A DNA stretch of 64,000 bases from Lutibacter sp. (GTDB lineage Bacteria > Bacteroidota > Bacteroidia > Flavobacteriales > Flavobacteriaceae). Position 1 is the stretch's first letter, and every line of letters starts with the position of its first letter. Both the position numbers and the translations under genes were made by a program. Location: assembly GCA_021647265.1 (NCBI GenBank), contig JAKIVA010000006.1:1-64000 (forward strand), given 5' to 3'. The notes below the pieces were generated by a model. That model made no database searches. It saw only the letters and a list, made by a program, of their open reading frames with translations, and was not told the origin of the DNA. Below, in pieces: positions 51,109 to 58,916 of the stretch.

Positions 51109-52056
51109 ATGGAAAATTACGTAAATATTACGGACTTAGATAATTTGCAAGATACGGTGCAAGAAGCAATTGAGTTAAAAAAAGAGGAGTTGCAGTACAA
51201 AACACTTGGAGAAGGGAAAACAATTTGTTTGCTGTTTTTTAACAATAGTTTGCGTACGCGATTAAGCACGCAAAAAGCAGCTCAAAATTTGGGAATGCAC
51301 ACCGTAGTTATGAGTTTTGGTAGTGAAGGTTGGCAGTTAGAGTTTGAAGATGGCGTTGTAATGAATGAAAATAAATCGGAACATATTAAAGAAGCAGCTA
51401 AAGTTATTGCACAATATTGTGATATTGTAGCAATTAGAGCCTTTGCATTATTAACAGATAAGGAAAAAGATGAAGCCGAAAAGGTAATTAATAGCTTTAA
51501 AAAATATGCCAAAATTCCTGTGGTAAATATGGAAAGCGCAACAGGGCATCCATTGCAAGCACTAGCTGATGCTATAACAATTGAAGAATATAAAACAGAA
51601 AAAAAACCAAAAGTGGTATTATCTTGGGCTCCTCATCCAAAAGTATTGCCACACGCAGTTGCAAATTCATTTGTAGAAATGATGCAATTGCAGGAAGCCG
51701 ATTTTGTAATAACCCACCCAGAAGGCTATGAATTAAATCCAGAAATAACTAAAAACTCAAAAATAGAATACAATCAGGAAAAAGCATTTGAGAATGCTGA
51801 TTTTATCTACGTTAAAAACTGGAGTTCCTATAAAGATTATGGAAAAGTTATAAAAAAAGATACGGATTGGATGATTACAGCGGCTAAAATGAAATTGACA
51901 AATAATGGGAAATTTATGCACTGTTTGCCTGTAAGAAGAAACGTGGTAGTTGCTGATGAAGTGCTAGATTCAGAAAATTCAATAGTTATTCAACAAGCAA
52001 ATAATAGAACCTATGCAGCACAAATTGTGTTAAAAAAAATATTGGATAAAATATAA
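51109..52056 (+). CDS. argF': N-acyl-ornithine carbamoyltransferase (SOTCase/AOTCase type)
   Basis: The 315-residue protein is of the Bacteroides ArgF' type, which carbamoylates an N-acylated ornithine instead of ornithine. FFNNSLRTRLSTQKAAQNLG (43-62) is the carbamoyl-phosphate loop; APHPKVLPHAVANSF and FMHCLPVRRNVVV are characteristic. In the specificity loop (VVMNENKSEHIKEA) residue 90 is Ser, whereas the succinyl enzyme of Bacteroides fragilis has Pro90 and the acetyl enzyme of Xanthomonas has Glu92 at the equivalent place. Which acyl-ornithine is used is thus open. It starts 1 bp after proB. Confidence 0.9.
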   Translation: MENYVNITDLDNLQDTVQEAIELKKEELQYKTLGEGKTICLLFFNNSLRTRLSTQKAAQNLGMHTVVMSFGSEGWQLEFEDGVVMNENKSEHIKEAAKVIAQYCDIVAIRAFALLTDKEKDEAEKVINSFKKYAKIPVVNMESATGHPLQALADAITIEEYKTEKKPKVVLSWAPHPKVLPHAVANSFVEMMQLQEADFVITHPEGYELNPEITKNSKIEYNQEKAFENADFIYVKNWSSYKDYGKVIKKDTDWMITAAKMKLTNNGKFMHCLPVRRNVVVADEVLDSENSIVIQQANNRTYAAQIVLKKILDKI

Positions 52057-52068
52057 TTTGATTTTGGT

Positions 52069-52088
52069 CACTGAGCGGAGTCGAAGTG
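52069..52088 (+). repeat. CACTGAGCGGAGTCGAAGTG repeat, copy between argF' and argB
   Basis: An exact 20-bp word that recurs at 54188-54207. It starts 12 bp after the argF' stop. Confidence 0.8.
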
Positions 52089-52122
52089 CCATAAAATTGT
52101 AAAAGTAATGATTGATTAATGG

Positions 52123-52190
52123 TGTCATTCCTGTGAAAGCAGGAATCCAAAACTAACATATTATAGATTCCTGCTTTTGTAGGAATGACA
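52123..52190. repeat. Palindromic REP-like element between argF' and argB
   Basis: The arms at 52123-52147 (TGTCATTCCTG, then GCAGGAATC) and 52166-52190 (GATTCCTGC, then AGGAATGACA) are 25-bp inverted repeats with about three mismatches and an 18-bp AT-rich loop. It lies within the operon and could slow or process the transcript. Confidence 0.8.
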
Positions 52191-52247
52191 TTATAAAAAT
52201 TGGAATTAAAAAACAACAATCAAATAATTCAATTAGAATTTAAATAA

Positions 52248-53030
52248 ATGAAAAAACAAAAGTTACATATTGTAAAAATAGGAGGAAATATTATAAATGA
52301 TGAAGCATTATTAACTTCATTTTTAAAAGATTTTTCAGCAATAAAAAGCCCTAAGATTTTAGTTCATGGCGGTGGGAAAAAAGCCAGTGAAGTGGCTTCA
52401 ATAATAGGTTTAAAACCTAAAATGATAAATGGAAGAAGAATTACCGATGAGGCTAATTTAGATATTGTAACTATGGTATATGCCGGTTTGCTGAATAAAA
52501 AAATTACAGCACAACTTCAAAAAAATAACTGTAATGCAATGGGTTTATCAGGTGCAGATGCAAATTGTATTTTAGCGCATAAGCGGATTGTAAAAGACAT
52601 CGATTATGGTTTTGCAGGTGATATTGATGCTGTAAATTCAGAAACTATAAATTTGTTTTTACAAAATAATATTACACCTGTTTTTTGTGCAATTACACAC
52701 GATAAAAACGGGCAATTATTAAATACAAATTCCGATACGATTGCTTCAGAAGTTGCCGTTGCAATGAGTGGTTTATATGAAACTGAATTAAATTATGTTT
52801 TTGAATTAAAAGGGGTTTTAGAAAGTATTAAGGATAAAAACTCCGTAATAAAACATATTAATTTAGAAAAATATAAGCAATTAATTAAGGAAGGCATTAT
52901 TTCAGAAGGAATGCTTCCAAAGCTTCAGAACTGTTTTAATGCATTGGAAAAAGGCGTTCAAAAAGTAAAAATAGGAGATGTATCACTTATCAAAAATAAG
53001 AATGAATTATACACAACATTATCCATATAA
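52248..53030 (+). CDS. argB: N-acyl-glutamate kinase
   Basis: ArgB phosphorylates N-acetyl- (or N-succinyl-) glutamate. HIVKIGGNIINDEALL (7-22), LVHGGGKKASEVA (phosphate loop), NGRRITDEANLDIVTMVYAG and ISEGMLPKLQNC are family motifs. 260 residues; the N-terminal extension of arginine-inhibited ArgB enzymes is missing, so arginine feedback on this protein is unlikely. It lies 191 bp after argF', in a gap with two repeats. Confidence 0.94.
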   Translation: MKKQKLHIVKIGGNIINDEALLTSFLKDFSAIKSPKILVHGGGKKASEVASIIGLKPKMINGRRITDEANLDIVTMVYAGLLNKKITAQLQKNNCNAMGLSGADANCILAHKRIVKDIDYGFAGDIDAVNSETINLFLQNNITPVFCAITHDKNGQLLNTNSDTIASEVAVAMSGLYETELNYVFELKGVLESIKDKNSVIKHINLEKYKQLIKEGIISEGMLPKLQNCFNALEKGVQKVKIGDVSLIKNKNELYTTLSI

Positions 53031-53036
53031 AAAGTT

Positions 53037-53090
53037 CGTCATACTGAATATGTCACACTGAGCTTGTCGAAGTGTTGTTTCAGGGTGACG
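53037..53090. repeat. CACTGAGCTTGTCGAAGTG repeat in a weak palindrome, between argB and argE
   Basis: The core at 53056-53074 is a variant of the 20-bp word at 52069. It is flanked by GTCATACTGA (about 53039-53048) and TCAGGGTGAC (53080-53089), imperfect inverted arms. Confidence 0.65.
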
Positions 53091-53119
53091 TAAAATTTTA
53101 AGTACTTAAAAAGTAAATA

Positions 53120-54178
53120 ATGATAAAACAATTAACAAAAGAAGCAATTGAATTGCTTCAACAATTAATTTCGAAGCAATCTTTTTCAGGGGAAGAAAAT
53201 GAAACAGCATTGTTAATAATGCAATATTTTTCACATCATAGCATTCCTTTTGAAAGTAAAAACCATAATGTTTGGGCAAAGAACAAATATTTTAACCCTT
53301 CAAAAAAAACAATATTATTAAACTCTCATCATGATACGGTAAAACCAAATAAAGGATATACTCGCAACCCATTAAGTCCAACTATTGAAGAAGGGAAATT
53401 ATACGGTTTGGGGAGTAATGATGCTGGTGGTTGTTTGGTTTCATTATTGGCTACATTTACCTATTTTTATGAAAGAAATGATTTGAATTACAATTTTATA
53501 CTAGTAGCTTCCGCTGAAGAAGAGAATTCTGGGTTGAATGGTTTAAATAGTATGCTATCTGTAATTCCTGAAATAGATTTTGCAATTATTGGAGAACCAA
53601 CACTAATGAATTTAGCCATTGCAGAAAAAGGATTGTTAGTGTTAGATTGTGAAGCTAAAGGAACTTCAGGGCATGCGGCTCACGGAATAGGAGACAATGC
53701 AATTTATAATGCACTAGAAGATATTAAATGGTTTCAAACTTTTGAATTTGCAAAAGTATCAGAAACTTTAGGAAAAGTTAAAATGACGGTTACGCAAATA
53801 AATGCTGGAAGTCAACATAATGTAATTCCTGCAAATTGTAAATATGTAGTTGATGTTAGAGTTACAGATGCGTATAGCAATCAGGAGGTTTTAGAAATTA
53901 TACAATCAAATGTAAAATCTAAAGTTGTTGCAAGATCTTTACGGTTAAACTCTTCATCCATACCAAAAAAGCATCCAATTGTTGAAGCAGGTATTAAATT
54001 AGGGAGAAAAACTTATGGATCTCCTACACTTTCAGACCAGGCAGTGCTGAGTTGTCCTTCACTAAAATTAGGACCGGGAGAAAGCTTGCGTTCTCATACC
54101 GCTAATGAGTTTATTTATACCAATGAGATTGAAGAGGGAATAGATTTATATATTAAAATATTAGAAGAAATTATATAG
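53120..54178 (+). CDS. argE: N-acyl-ornithine/citrulline deacylase (M20 family)
   Basis: The 352-residue M20 metallohydrolase removes the N-acyl group in the arginine pathway. Metal ligands are seen in LLNSHHDTVKP (His71, Asp73 region), GSNDAGG (Asp101) and ASAEEENSG (Glu133/134), and the lid domain has GTSGHAAHG. Because ArgF' acts on acylated ornithine, the physiological substrate is probably N-acyl-citrulline. Gap repeats flank it on both sides. Confidence 0.92.
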   Translation: MIKQLTKEAIELLQQLISKQSFSGEENETALLIMQYFSHHSIPFESKNHNVWAKNKYFNPSKKTILLNSHHDTVKPNKGYTRNPLSPTIEEGKLYGLGSNDAGGCLVSLLATFTYFYERNDLNYNFILVASAEEENSGLNGLNSMLSVIPEIDFAIIGEPTLMNLAIAEKGLLVLDCEAKGTSGHAAHGIGDNAIYNALEDIKWFQTFEFAKVSETLGKVKMTVTQINAGSQHNVIPANCKYVVDVRVTDAYSNQEVLEIIQSNVKSKVVARSLRLNSSSIPKKHPIVEAGIKLGRKTYGSPTLSDQAVLSCPSLKLGPGESLRSHTANEFIYTNEIEEGIDLYIKILEEII

Positions 54179-54184
54179 GAAAGT

Positions 54185-54250
54185 AGTCACTGAGCGGAGT
54201 CGAAGTGATGTTAAATAAATGTTATGTGGTTTCGACTCCGCTCAATCACT
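54185..54250. repeat. Palindrome of the GAGCGGAGTCGAA repeat between argE and argH
   Basis: AGTCACTGAGCGGAGTCGAA (54185-54204) and TTCGACTCCGCTCAATCACT (54231-54250) are inverted copies with two mismatches around a 26-bp loop. It begins 6 bp after the argE stop and ends 19 bp before argH. Confidence 0.85.
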
Positions 54251-54269
54251 AAATTTTAAAACAAAAATT

Positions 54270-55547
54270 ATGAAACTTTGGGATAAAGGGTTTTCAACCG
54301 ATAAAAAAATAGATTTATTTACAGTTGGAAACGATAGAGAATTAGATTTAGTTTTAGCAAAATACGATGTAATTGGAAATATAGCTCATGCTAAAATGTT
54401 ACATAAAATTGGGTTGCTTACTGCTACAGAAATTAAGGCTTTAGAAACCGAATTAAATGCAATTTTAAAAACTATTGAAAACGGAAAATTTACTATTGAA
54501 GATTCTTTTGAAGATGTACATTCTAAAATTGAGTTTTTACTAACAGAGAAGCTAGGCGATACCGGTAAAAAAATACATACTGCACGATCAAGAAACGATC
54601 AGGTTTTGGTAGATGTTCATTTATATTTAAAAGATGCTTTAACAGAAATAAATGATGAGGTTGATGATTTATTTGAGTTGTTAATTAAATTGGCAAAGCA
54701 ATATAAAAATGTATTATTGCCCGGTTATACCCATTTACAAGTGGCAATGCCTTCATCATTTGGGTTGTGGTTTTCCGCTTATGCTGAAACGTTGATTGAT
54801 GATATCTATTTTTTAAAAGCAGCTTATAAAGTAGCAGATCAAAATCCGTTGGGTTCAGCAGCAGGTTATGGAAGTTCATTTCCAATTGATAGAGATTTTA
54901 CTACAAAAGAGTTGGATTTTGAAACTTTGAAGTTTAACTCGGTTGCAGCACAAATGGGAAGAGGTAAATTAGAAAAATCTGTAGCATTTGCTTTGAGTTC
55001 CGTTGCAAGTACCTTATCAAAAATGAGTATGGATATTTGTTTGTATATGAGTCAAAATTTTAGTTTTATTTCTTTTCCTGATGAATTAACAACAGGTTCA
55101 AGTATAATGCCTCATAAAAAAAACCCTGATGTTTTTGAATTAATTAGAGGGAAATGTAATAAGTTACAAGCATTACCTTACGAGTTTACATTAATAACTA
55201 ACAATCTTCCAAGCGGCTATCACAGAGATTTACAATTGTTAAAAGAAGGGTTAATTCCTTCATTTTCAACATTAAAATCGTGTTTAGAAATGTTGACGTA
55301 TTCCTTAAAAAACATTCAAGTAAAAACCAATATTGTTGAAGATGAAAAATACTTGTATTTGTTTAGTGTTGAGGAGGTTAATAAATTAGTGCAAAGTGGT
55401 GTTCCATTTAGAGACGCCTATAAAATTGTTGGGAAAAATATTAATGAAGGTAATTTTAGCCCCGATAAAAATGTAATTCATACACATAAGGGAAGTTTAG
55501 GGAATTTGTGTTTAGATGAAATTGTTGAGAAGAAGAATAAAGCATAA
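54270..55547 (+). CDS. argH: Argininosuccinate lyase
   Basis: ArgH splits argininosuccinate into arginine and fumarate. ATG 54270 (MKLWDKGFST) is used; the frame's earlier ATG 54219 would translate through the REP palindrome. HTARSRNDQVLVDVHLYL, the GYTHLQVAMPSSFG segment and the signature GSSIMPHKKNPDVFELIRG with catalytic Ser are present. 425 residues, a little shorter than E. coli (457). Last gene of the operon. Confidence 0.96.
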   Translation: MKLWDKGFSTDKKIDLFTVGNDRELDLVLAKYDVIGNIAHAKMLHKIGLLTATEIKALETELNAILKTIENGKFTIEDSFEDVHSKIEFLLTEKLGDTGKKIHTARSRNDQVLVDVHLYLKDALTEINDEVDDLFELLIKLAKQYKNVLLPGYTHLQVAMPSSFGLWFSAYAETLIDDIYFLKAAYKVADQNPLGSAAGYGSSFPIDRDFTTKELDFETLKFNSVAAQMGRGKLEKSVAFALSSVASTLSKMSMDICLYMSQNFSFISFPDELTTGSSIMPHKKNPDVFELIRGKCNKLQALPYEFTLITNNLPSGYHRDLQLLKEGLIPSFSTLKSCLEMLTYSLKNIQVKTNIVEDEKYLYLFSVEEVNKLVQSGVPFRDAYKIVGKNINEGNFSPDKNVIHTHKGSLGNLCLDEIVEKKNKA

Positions 55548-55569
55548 AATAAATAAAAATTGATATTGT

Positions 55570-55640
55570 ATTGAGCTTGTTGAAATAATATTCAATTTAA
55601 ACTTCGACAAGCTTGCCTGCCGGCAAGGCAGGCTCAGTTT
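55570..55640. repeat. GAGCTTGT / ACAAGCT inverted repeat with inner GCCTGCC hairpin after argH
   Basis: ATTGAGCTTGTTGAAA (55570-55585) pairs with TTCGACAAGCTT (55603-55614) of the same repeat family; inside the right side, GCCTGCC GGCAA GGCAGGC (55614-55632) is a perfect 7-bp GC hairpin, then CTCAGTTT. It may end the arg transcript although no long T-run follows. Confidence 0.6.
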
Positions 55641-55677
55641 AACGTAAATTTAGTTTTTAACCAACTTCTTTAACTGT

Positions 55678-57123
55678 TTAATCCATTAAAAATTTAAATC
55701 CAAGAGAAACTATTCCAGCAGTTAATCCAGTGTTTCTTCTATAGTTGCTATATTTTAAATCTACACTTTTCAGCCCAAATTTCCAGATTTTACGCTCGGT
55801 GAAAATATCAGTATAAGATATCCCAAAACCTATTTGAGAAGAATTAAACGCTGATAAATCATAATCTGAGGTGTAAAACTCTGAAGTAGAAAGGTTTTGT
55901 TCGTAAGGCGCAAAATAATCTGCAGCAGTTTGTGTGTAGTATCTGTATGAAGGATACAAGGTAAACTTATCCGAAATTTTAATAGGTAGTTCAATTTCTG
56001 CCGTTTGTGAGGTTATACCCCAATCATCAGAATAATAGCGATAATAGGTTCTTAAAACAACTTTTTCATTTATGTAATAATTTAATCGGGCACCAATAGG
56101 TATTTTAAGCCTAGAATCAGGCAGTCGCTCTATATCATCTGCCAATTGAAAAACATCTGTATTTATGGGGGATGTATAGTTTTTAATATTAGAAGCATTT
56201 CCAACGTAGTAATTCGCCCTGTCACCAAAATATACGCGTTGCATAGGATTTGCCAACCACCCTTGTTGTTTTACAAGATCTAGAAAAATAGAAGCTTGTG
56301 CTTTTTTACTTAATATTTGAGAAAACCCAATAGATAATGAATAGGTATTTCTTTGTGTATTGTCAACTAAAGTTGTGTTGTGTGGGCTCCATACATTTGT
56401 GCCATTTTTATCAATAGTATTTCCATTTTCATCTAAAATATCAATGGTAGAGAAAAAACCGCGATTAAGACTTTGGTTGGCTTCTAGGTATGAATCTAAT
56501 TCTGTTGGATAAACAGGCTTCCAAGTATCAAGATATATATTTGCCCTTAGGTTTATTTCAGTATTTTTCTTATTGAAAAGTTTGGTGAAATTCCCACCAA
56601 AACCAAAGGATACATAGTCGTATTCAGAAGCAAAATTAATAGTAGCTCCAATAATTGTATTTCTATTGTCAGATGAGTGGCTGTAACCAAAATTTCCATT
56701 AACCCAAACATCACTTTTTGAAGCTCCTGTAGAGGCAACCCAAGGGCTCCCTGTAATGTTAGATGCACTTGATTTATCATCGTCATCATCGCCATTTCGT
56801 GAAGCACCAGATAAATCAAAAGGATCTAAGTTACTTGATGAAGCTGATGAGTAGGCAGAAACTGTAGCGCTAATTGTAAAAACATCATCATCATTTAAAG
56901 GTATGGAAACAACAATATCAGTTGCTACATCAGTTAGGTTTTCATTACCAATTCCTCCTGTAACAGCAGCATTGTCTCCATTTTGTGAATAATAGCTCGA
57001 GATAATGTCAATTTCAGCGCTTTCTAATACCCGCTTTTTATAGGTGTTGTTAGAATTGTTTGTTGTTTGTGAGTACCCTTTAAAGGATAAAACCAACGTT
57101 AATAGTATTATAAAATTTTTCAT
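55678..57123 (-). CDS. DUF3570 outer-membrane beta-barrel-like protein
   Basis: With ATG 57123 (MKNFIILLTLVLSFKGYSQ signal peptide) the product has 481 residues. KRVLESAEIDIISSYYSQNGDNAAVTGG-type N-terminus and the repeated aromatic strands to the C-terminal GIVSLGFKFLMD are typical of DUF3570 and suggest an outer-membrane barrel. A DDDDDK patch near residue 115 is notable. It is the last gene of the thioredoxin-ApbE-DUF4266-DUF3570 set, 13 bp after DUF4266. The function is unknown. Confidence 0.88.
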   Translation of the reverse strand: MKNFIILLTLVLSFKGYSQTTNNSNNTYKKRVLESAEIDIISSYYSQNGDNAAVTGGIGNENLTDVATDIVVSIPLNDDDVFTISATVSAYSSASSSNLDPFDLSGASRNGDDDDDKSSASNITGSPWVASTGASKSDVWVNGNFGYSHSSDNRNTIIGATINFASEYDYVSFGFGGNFTKLFNKKNTEINLRANIYLDTWKPVYPTELDSYLEANQSLNRGFFSTIDILDENGNTIDKNGTNVWSPHNTTLVDNTQRNTYSLSIGFSQILSKKAQASIFLDLVKQQGWLANPMQRVYFGDRANYYVGNASNIKNYTSPINTDVFQLADDIERLPDSRLKIPIGARLNYYINEKVVLRTYYRYYSDDWGITSQTAEIELPIKISDKFTLYPSYRYYTQTAADYFAPYEQNLSTSEFYTSDYDLSAFNSSQIGFGISYTDIFTERKIWKFGLKSVDLKYSNYRRNTGLTAGIVSLGFKFLMD

Positions 57124-57136
57124 TTTGTTTTTAGAA

Positions 57137-57349
57137 TTAATTGCAACCACAACCTCCACCTACTTTCCCTCCATTTGCACCAGAAGCAGCCTCTCTATAT
57201 ACTTGAAAGCTAGTCTCAAATTTTGATACCTTTTTTGCTGCTAAAACCATATCAGGGTCATTTAAATATACTTTCTCATAATTTTTTACGGCTACACATG
57301 AAGTTAAAGAGCCTATGGCTAATAGGAGTAAACTAATTTTTTTTATCAT
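57137..57349 (-). CDS. DUF4266 small lipoprotein with GGGCGCN tail
   Basis: The 70-residue protein has a lipoprotein signal (lipobox Cys18, GSLTSC), the conserved KVYLNDPDMVL segment and a glycine-rich end GANGGKVGGGCGCN whose CxC could bind a metal or form a disulfide. It overlaps the apbE stop by 4 bp and is followed by DUF3570. DUF4266 and DUF3570 typically occur together. Confidence 0.88.
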   Translation of the reverse strand: MIKKISLLLLAIGSLTSCVAVKNYEKVYLNDPDMVLAAKKVSKFETSFQVYREAASGANGGKVGGGCGCN

Positions 57350-58326
57350 AATTTATTAATATTTATATGTTTTGATGTGTGAATTTCACCTTTGTCATCT
57401 ATAATAATACACTCAATATTTGGTAATTGGTTAATTCTATTTATTCCAACTTCAGTACCCATAACAAATACAGATGTTGCTAGTGCGTCAGCCAATTCAG
57501 CTTTAGGAGCAAAAACGGTAACACTTGTAATTCCTGTTGAAGGATATCCTGTTCTAGGATCAATAATATGTGTATAACGTTTACCATTAAAAATTACGTA
57601 TTTTTCGTAATTTCCAGATGTTACAACTGCACCATTTTTAATAGGTAAAAGAGCAAAAGCATTGTTTTTATTTAAAGGGTTTGTAATAGCAACTTTCCAA
57701 TCATCACCATTAGGTTGTTTCCCCCAAGTGTTCATATCGCCTGAAGCATTAATGATACCAGCGACAACCCCTTTTGAAATGAGTAGCTGTTTTGCTTTGT
57801 CGGCAGCATATCCTTTGCCAATTGCTCCAAACCCAATTTTCATTCCTTTGAGCTTTAAAAAAACAGTTAGATTTTCTTTATCAAGTATAATATTTTGATA
57901 TCCAACTTTAGAAACAGAACTTTTAATGGCTTCTTTTGAAGGCATTGTTTTTAAACTTCCATCAAATTTCCAAATGTTGTCCATGGATGCGTAACTTATG
58001 TCGAAAGCACCATCAGTAAGTGTTGATAGTGCTAAAGAACGCCTAATTAATTCAAATAATTCCGGACTAACTTTTGTTGGTTTTATCCCAGCATTTCTAA
58101 TAATGATGGAAGTTTGTGAATTGGGATCCCAAGAGGATATTAATTTTTCAATTCTTGAGATTTCATCTACTGCAAGATTTATATAAGTGTTACCTTCAAC
58201 AGCGTTATTTGCTACAACAGAAATGTCAAACCGACTACCCATTAGCTTTAAAGTTCTCTTATAAATTTCTTGAGCATTTAATGAATATGAAATTAAAATG
58301 GCAATATATAAGATGTATTTTTTCAT
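57346..58326 (-). CDS. apbE: FAD:protein FMN transferase
   Basis: ApbE moves FMN from FAD onto a Ser/Thr of an exported protein. The 326-residue product has a signal peptide (1-18, SYSLNAQ), IGFGAIGKGYAADKA and HIIDPRTGYPSTGITSVTV (FAD/magnesium site), and ADALATSVFVMG with the catalytic Asp/Thr region. No Na+-NQR, RNF or other classic flavinylated protein is nearby, so the target is unknown. It overlaps DUF4266 by 4 bp. Confidence 0.93.
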   Translation of the reverse strand: MKKYILYIAILISYSLNAQEIYKRTLKLMGSRFDISVVANNAVEGNTYINLAVDEISRIEKLISSWDPNSQTSIIIRNAGIKPTKVSPELFELIRRSLALSTLTDGAFDISYASMDNIWKFDGSLKTMPSKEAIKSSVSKVGYQNIILDKENLTVFLKLKGMKIGFGAIGKGYAADKAKQLLISKGVVAGIINASGDMNTWGKQPNGDDWKVAITNPLNKNNAFALLPIKNGAVVTSGNYEKYVIFNGKRYTHIIDPRTGYPSTGITSVTVFAPKAELADALATSVFVMGTEVGINRINQLPNIECIIIDDKGEIHTSKHININKL

Positions 58327-58334
58327 TGGTTTTC

Positions 58335-58769
58335 TTAAAAAGAAGCTAAAAGTTTAATATACTCAGTAGGTTTCATCTTTTTATAGCCTGTACTTCCTAA
58401 AACATTTCCGTTTTTGTCAAGAACAGCTACGTAAGGAAAAAAACCATTTTTATTGTATTTTTCCATGAGACTATTGTTCTTTAGTTGTTGTATACGTTCT
58501 AATTTATTTTTCTTTTTTCTAGGGAAATCAACTTTTAACAGTACAAAATTTGCTGCAGCATAATTCTTAAATTCTTTTGTATTCCATATTTCTCTATTTA
58601 GTTTAATACAAGGAGCACACCAGTCTGAACCCTGAAAAACCAATACTATATGTTCATCTTTTTCAGCAGCTATTTTTTTTGCAGTTTCAAAGTCAGTTTG
58701 CCATTCTTGTGCATTTACAGTAATTATTATTGTAAAAAAAATAAAGGTTAAAAATGTTTTTTTTATCAT
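58335..58769 (-). CDS. Secreted thioredoxin-fold protein
   Basis: The 144 residues start with a signal peptide (1-20, FTIIITVNA) and form a thioredoxin-like domain with GSDWCAPCIKLNREIW (redox Cys51/Cys54), the DsbD-gamma/thioredoxin_7 type. It should act in the periplasm. First gene of the four-gene minus set, 8 bp before apbE. Confidence 0.9.
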   Translation of the reverse strand: MIKKTFLTFIFFTIIITVNAQEWQTDFETAKKIAAEKDEHIVLVFQGSDWCAPCIKLNREIWNTKEFKNYAAANFVLLKVDFPRKKKNKLERIQQLKNNSLMEKYNKNGFFPYVAVLDKNGNVLGSTGYKKMKPTEYIKLLASF

Positions 58770-58838
58770 CAGTTTTTATTTTTAAAATTAATACATTTAG
58801 GAGTAATATATCTTGATTTTAAATTAATTTTTCTGTTA

Positions 58839-58875
58839 AAAAAGACCCTCTAAAAATATTTAGAGAGGTCTTTTC
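58839..58875 (-). terminator. Intrinsic terminator downstream of the lipoprotein gene
   Basis: AAAAGACCCTCTA (58840-58852) pairs with TAGAGAGGTCTTTT (58861-58874) with one bulge. Read on minus it ends in six T, so it terminates the 58917 gene before the thioredoxin set begins. Confidence 0.75.
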
Positions 58876-58916
58876 GTAATTAAAGGGGTATAATTTAAGA
58901 GAAGGTTGTTAGTTCT

